Below are positions 3,629 through 5,504 of a DNA stretch of 5,504 nt, in pieces (the first letter of the stretch is position 1; each line of letters starts with the position of its first letter). Position numbers and translations under genes: made by a program. Origin of the DNA: Clostridium sp. CAG:921 (GTDB lineage Bacteria; Bacillota; Clostridia; TANB77; CAG-465); the NCBI GenBank assembly GCA_000433135.1, contig HF991935.1, forward strand, positions 1 through 5,504. Reading direction: 5' to 3'. Under the pieces are notes generated by a model. The model saw only the letters and a program-made list of their open reading frames with translations. It was not told the origin of the DNA and did no database searches.

Positions 3629-5504
3629 TTATTTTTCAGAATCTATTACTTCATCATCTTTTGGAATTTTGGCAATATTTATAACTTTACCGCCATCAGA
3701 AGTCCTCATAAGAGTAACACCTTGTGTATTTCTTCCAAGCACGCTTATATCTTTTACATTAATTCTAATTATAACTCCTGTATCGGTGATCATCATAATA
3801 TCGTCAAAATCATTTACAATCTTAATTCCTATAATATGACCAGTCTTTGCAGTAGTTTTATATGTAAGAACACCTTTACCTGCTCTACACTGTGATCTAT
3901 ATTCTTCTAACTCAGTTCTTTTTCCAAAACCATTTTCAGTTATAGTCAAAATATAATCATCATTATTTGCAACTGGTTCCATTCCAACAACTTTATCATC
4001 ATTAGCTAAAGTAATTCCTTTAACTCCCATAGAAGTTCTACCAACAGGTCTTACTTCCTCTTCTTTAAATCTTATTGAAAGGCCACTTTGTGTAACCATA
4101 ACTACATCGTTACTTCCATCTGTTAATCTAACATCTATTAATTCATCATCTTCTTTTAGAGTTATACCTTGTAATCCAGATTTTCTTATATTACTGTATT
4201 CCTCTAGTTTAGTCTTTTTAATAAGACCATTACGTGTAGCCATAAGGACATAAAGCTCAGCGCTATAATCTTTTACAGGCATTATAGCCGCTACTTTTTC
4301 TCCCTGATCCAATTGTAACAAATTAACAATTGCAGTTCCTTTAGCAGTCCTAGATGCTTCTGGTAGTTCATAAGCTTTTAATCTATAAACTTTACCTTTA
4401 TTAGTAAAGAACATAATGTAATCATGAGTAGATGTTATAAATAATTGTTCAACAAAATCATCTTCACGCGTATTCATAGCAGTAAGACCCTTACCACCAC
4501 GTTTTTGTGATCTATAAACGTCTGCAGCTATTCTTTTTACATACCCAAAGTGCGTAAGAGTTACAACATTTGTTTCTTCTTTTATTAAACTTTCTATGTC
4601 TATATCTCCTTCTGCATGTGTAATAGCAGTTCTTCTCTCATCACCATAATCTTCTTTTATTTTTAATAATTCATCTTTTATAATATCTTTAACAAGTTGC
4701 TCTGAACCAAGTATTTCCTTTAAATGCTTAATAAGTGCAACCAATTCATTATATTCATTTTCTATTTTTTCTCTTTGAAGACCTTGTAAAGTTCTAAGTC
4801 TCATCTCTAAAATAGCATTTGCTTGTATCTCACTTAATCCAAATCTTTCCATAAGTTTCTGAGCTGCATCATCATACGAAGCACGGATGATTTTTATAAT
4901 CTCATCAATATGATCAATTGCTATTCTAAGTCCCTCTAATATATGAAGTCTAGCTTCAGCCTTAGCCAAATCAAATTTTGTTCTTCTTATAACAACATTT
5001 TCTCTATGTTTTATATATTCACCTAAAATTTCATTTAGTTTCAATACTTTAGGCTGTCCATCAACAATTGCAAGCATCAACATAGATTGAGTATTTTGAA
5101 GTTGAGTATGCTTGTATAATTGATTTAGTACAACATTTGGATTAGCATCCTTTTTCAAATCAATAACAATTCTAGTTCCTTCTCTATCAGATTCATCTCT
5201 TAAATCAGATATTCCTTCAATTACCTTCATTCCAACAAGCTTTGCTATATTTTCTACAAGTGCTGCTTTATTGACTTGATAAGGAATCTCAGTAACAATA
5301 ATATGATATCTTCCTCTACTATCTTCTTCTATTTCAGCCTTTGCTCTTAAACACACCTTACCTCTACCAGTAGTATAGGCACTCTTTATTCCTTCTTTTC
5401 CAAGTATTATAGCCCCTGTTGGAAAATCTGGTCCTTTTATATATGCCATTAATTCTTCATTTGTAATATCCGGATTTTCAAGTTGAGCAATTGTTCCATT
5501 TACC
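3629..5504 (-). CDS. gyrA: DNA gyrase subunit A, 5' end beyond the window
   Basis: GyrA cuts and rejoins DNA in the A2B2 gyrase that introduces negative supercoils. The frame stays open to the right edge: before the methionine at 5449 it reads VNGTIAQLENPDITNEEL, so that methionine is internal. About 624 residues are present. By comparison with E. coli GyrA roughly 220 N-terminal residues are missing, including the active-site tyrosine and quinolone-resistance region. Present are the end of the tower/breakage-reunion domain (GPDFPTG, EIPYQVNKAALVENIAKLV), the coiled-coil C-gate (about 150-270 counting from the methionine at 5449), and the C-terminal beta-pinwheel with repeated GxxxR blade motifs. 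The GyrA box QKRGGKG (DNA 4487-4507), needed for DNA wrapping, separates it from ParC, which lacks a true box. The sequence ends with a short acidic tail. No frameshift is seen. It is the conserved housekeeping anchor of the window. Confidence 0.97.
   Translation of the reverse strand, partial: VNGTIAQLENPDITNEELMAYIKGPDFPTGAIILGKEGIKSAYTTGRGKVCLRAKAEIEEDSRGRYHIIVTEIPYQVNKAALVENIAKLVGMKVIEGISDLRDESDREGTRIVIDLKKDANPNVVLNQLYKHTQLQNTQSMLMLAIVDGQPKVLKLNEILGEYIKHRENVVIRRTKFDLAKAEARLHILEGLRIAIDHIDEIIKIIRASYDDAAQKLMERFGLSEIQANAILEMRLRTLQGLQREKIENEYNELVALIKHLKEILGSEQLVKDIIKDELLKIKEDYGDERRTAITHAEGDIDIESLIKEETNVVTLTHFGYVKRIAADVYRSQKRGGKGLTAMNTREDDFVEQLFITSTHDYIMFFTNKGKVYRLKAYELPEASRTAKGTAIVNLLQLDQGEKVAAIMPVKDYSAELYVLMATRNGLIKKTKLEEYSNIRKSGLQGITLKEDDELIDVRLTDGSNDVVMVTQSGLSIRFKEEEVRPVGRTSMGVKGITLANDDKVVGMEPVANNDDYILTITENGFGKRTELEEYRSQCRAGKGVLTYKTTAKTGHIIGIKIVNDFDDIMMITDTGVIIRINVKDISVLGRNTQGVTLMRTSDGGKVINIAKIPKDDEVIDSEK

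Noticed and set aside
5447..5449. Methionine at 5449 as the gyrA start
   Set aside because: The reading frame continues upstream with typical GyrA sequence to the window edge, so this is an internal methionine.
1..5504. CRISPR array or riboswitch
   Set aside because: No regularly spaced identical repeats of CRISPR length exist, and the leaders of the genes are too short (about 20-50 nt) or lack recognisable aptamer motifs.

Overview
The window is AT-rich, low-GC DNA with strong AGGAGG-type ribosome binding sites and sigma-A-like promoters. Together with the GyrA sequence this points to a Firmicute, most likely of class Clostridia. I cannot name the species. It looks like a small, decayed accessory region lying beside the conserved gyrA gene.

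Layout from left to right. Positions 32-77 carry the 3' half of an initiator tRNA-fMet gene on the minus strand, broken at the anticodon loop. This is the usual footprint of a tyrosine-recombinase attachment site, and short repeats lie on both sides of it. Positions 78-281 are non-coding and hold those repeats. A minus-strand operon follows (302-1498): an XRE-HTH/Fic fusion protein, probably an AMP-transferase with an intact HPFxxGNGRxxR motif and an inhibitory-helix motif. It is followed 17 nt later by a 74-codon gene that is frameshifted in an A8 tract and ends inside a GC-rich terminator.

Divergent from the Fic gene, a small plus-strand gene with a good promoter and an excellent ribosome binding site (1661 onwards) runs into the left end of an IS21-family element at about 1800-1806. 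The two divergent promoters each have a TTTCT-N5-AGAA inverted repeat nearby, a plausible pair of operators for the Fic protein's own HTH domain. The IS21 remnant keeps terminal repeats, a promoter and an istA gene with all three DDE residues. It lacks the end of istA, all of istB and the right terminus.

Positions 2959-3284 hold no convincing gene but contain a ladder of hairpins and a 19-bp palindrome. A 71-residue orphan gene with its own strong promoter and ribosome binding site (3359-3574) converges on gyrA. A long, almost symmetrical A/T-flanked hairpin ends transcription from both sides. The rest (3629-5504) is the 3' three-quarters of gyrA on the minus strand, running off the right edge.

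The parts that go together are the self-regulating Fic operon with its divergent promoter region, and the tRNA fragment with its repeats as a mobile-element boundary. gyrA is the chromosomal anchor. The IS21 fragment is a later insertion whose right side has been lost.
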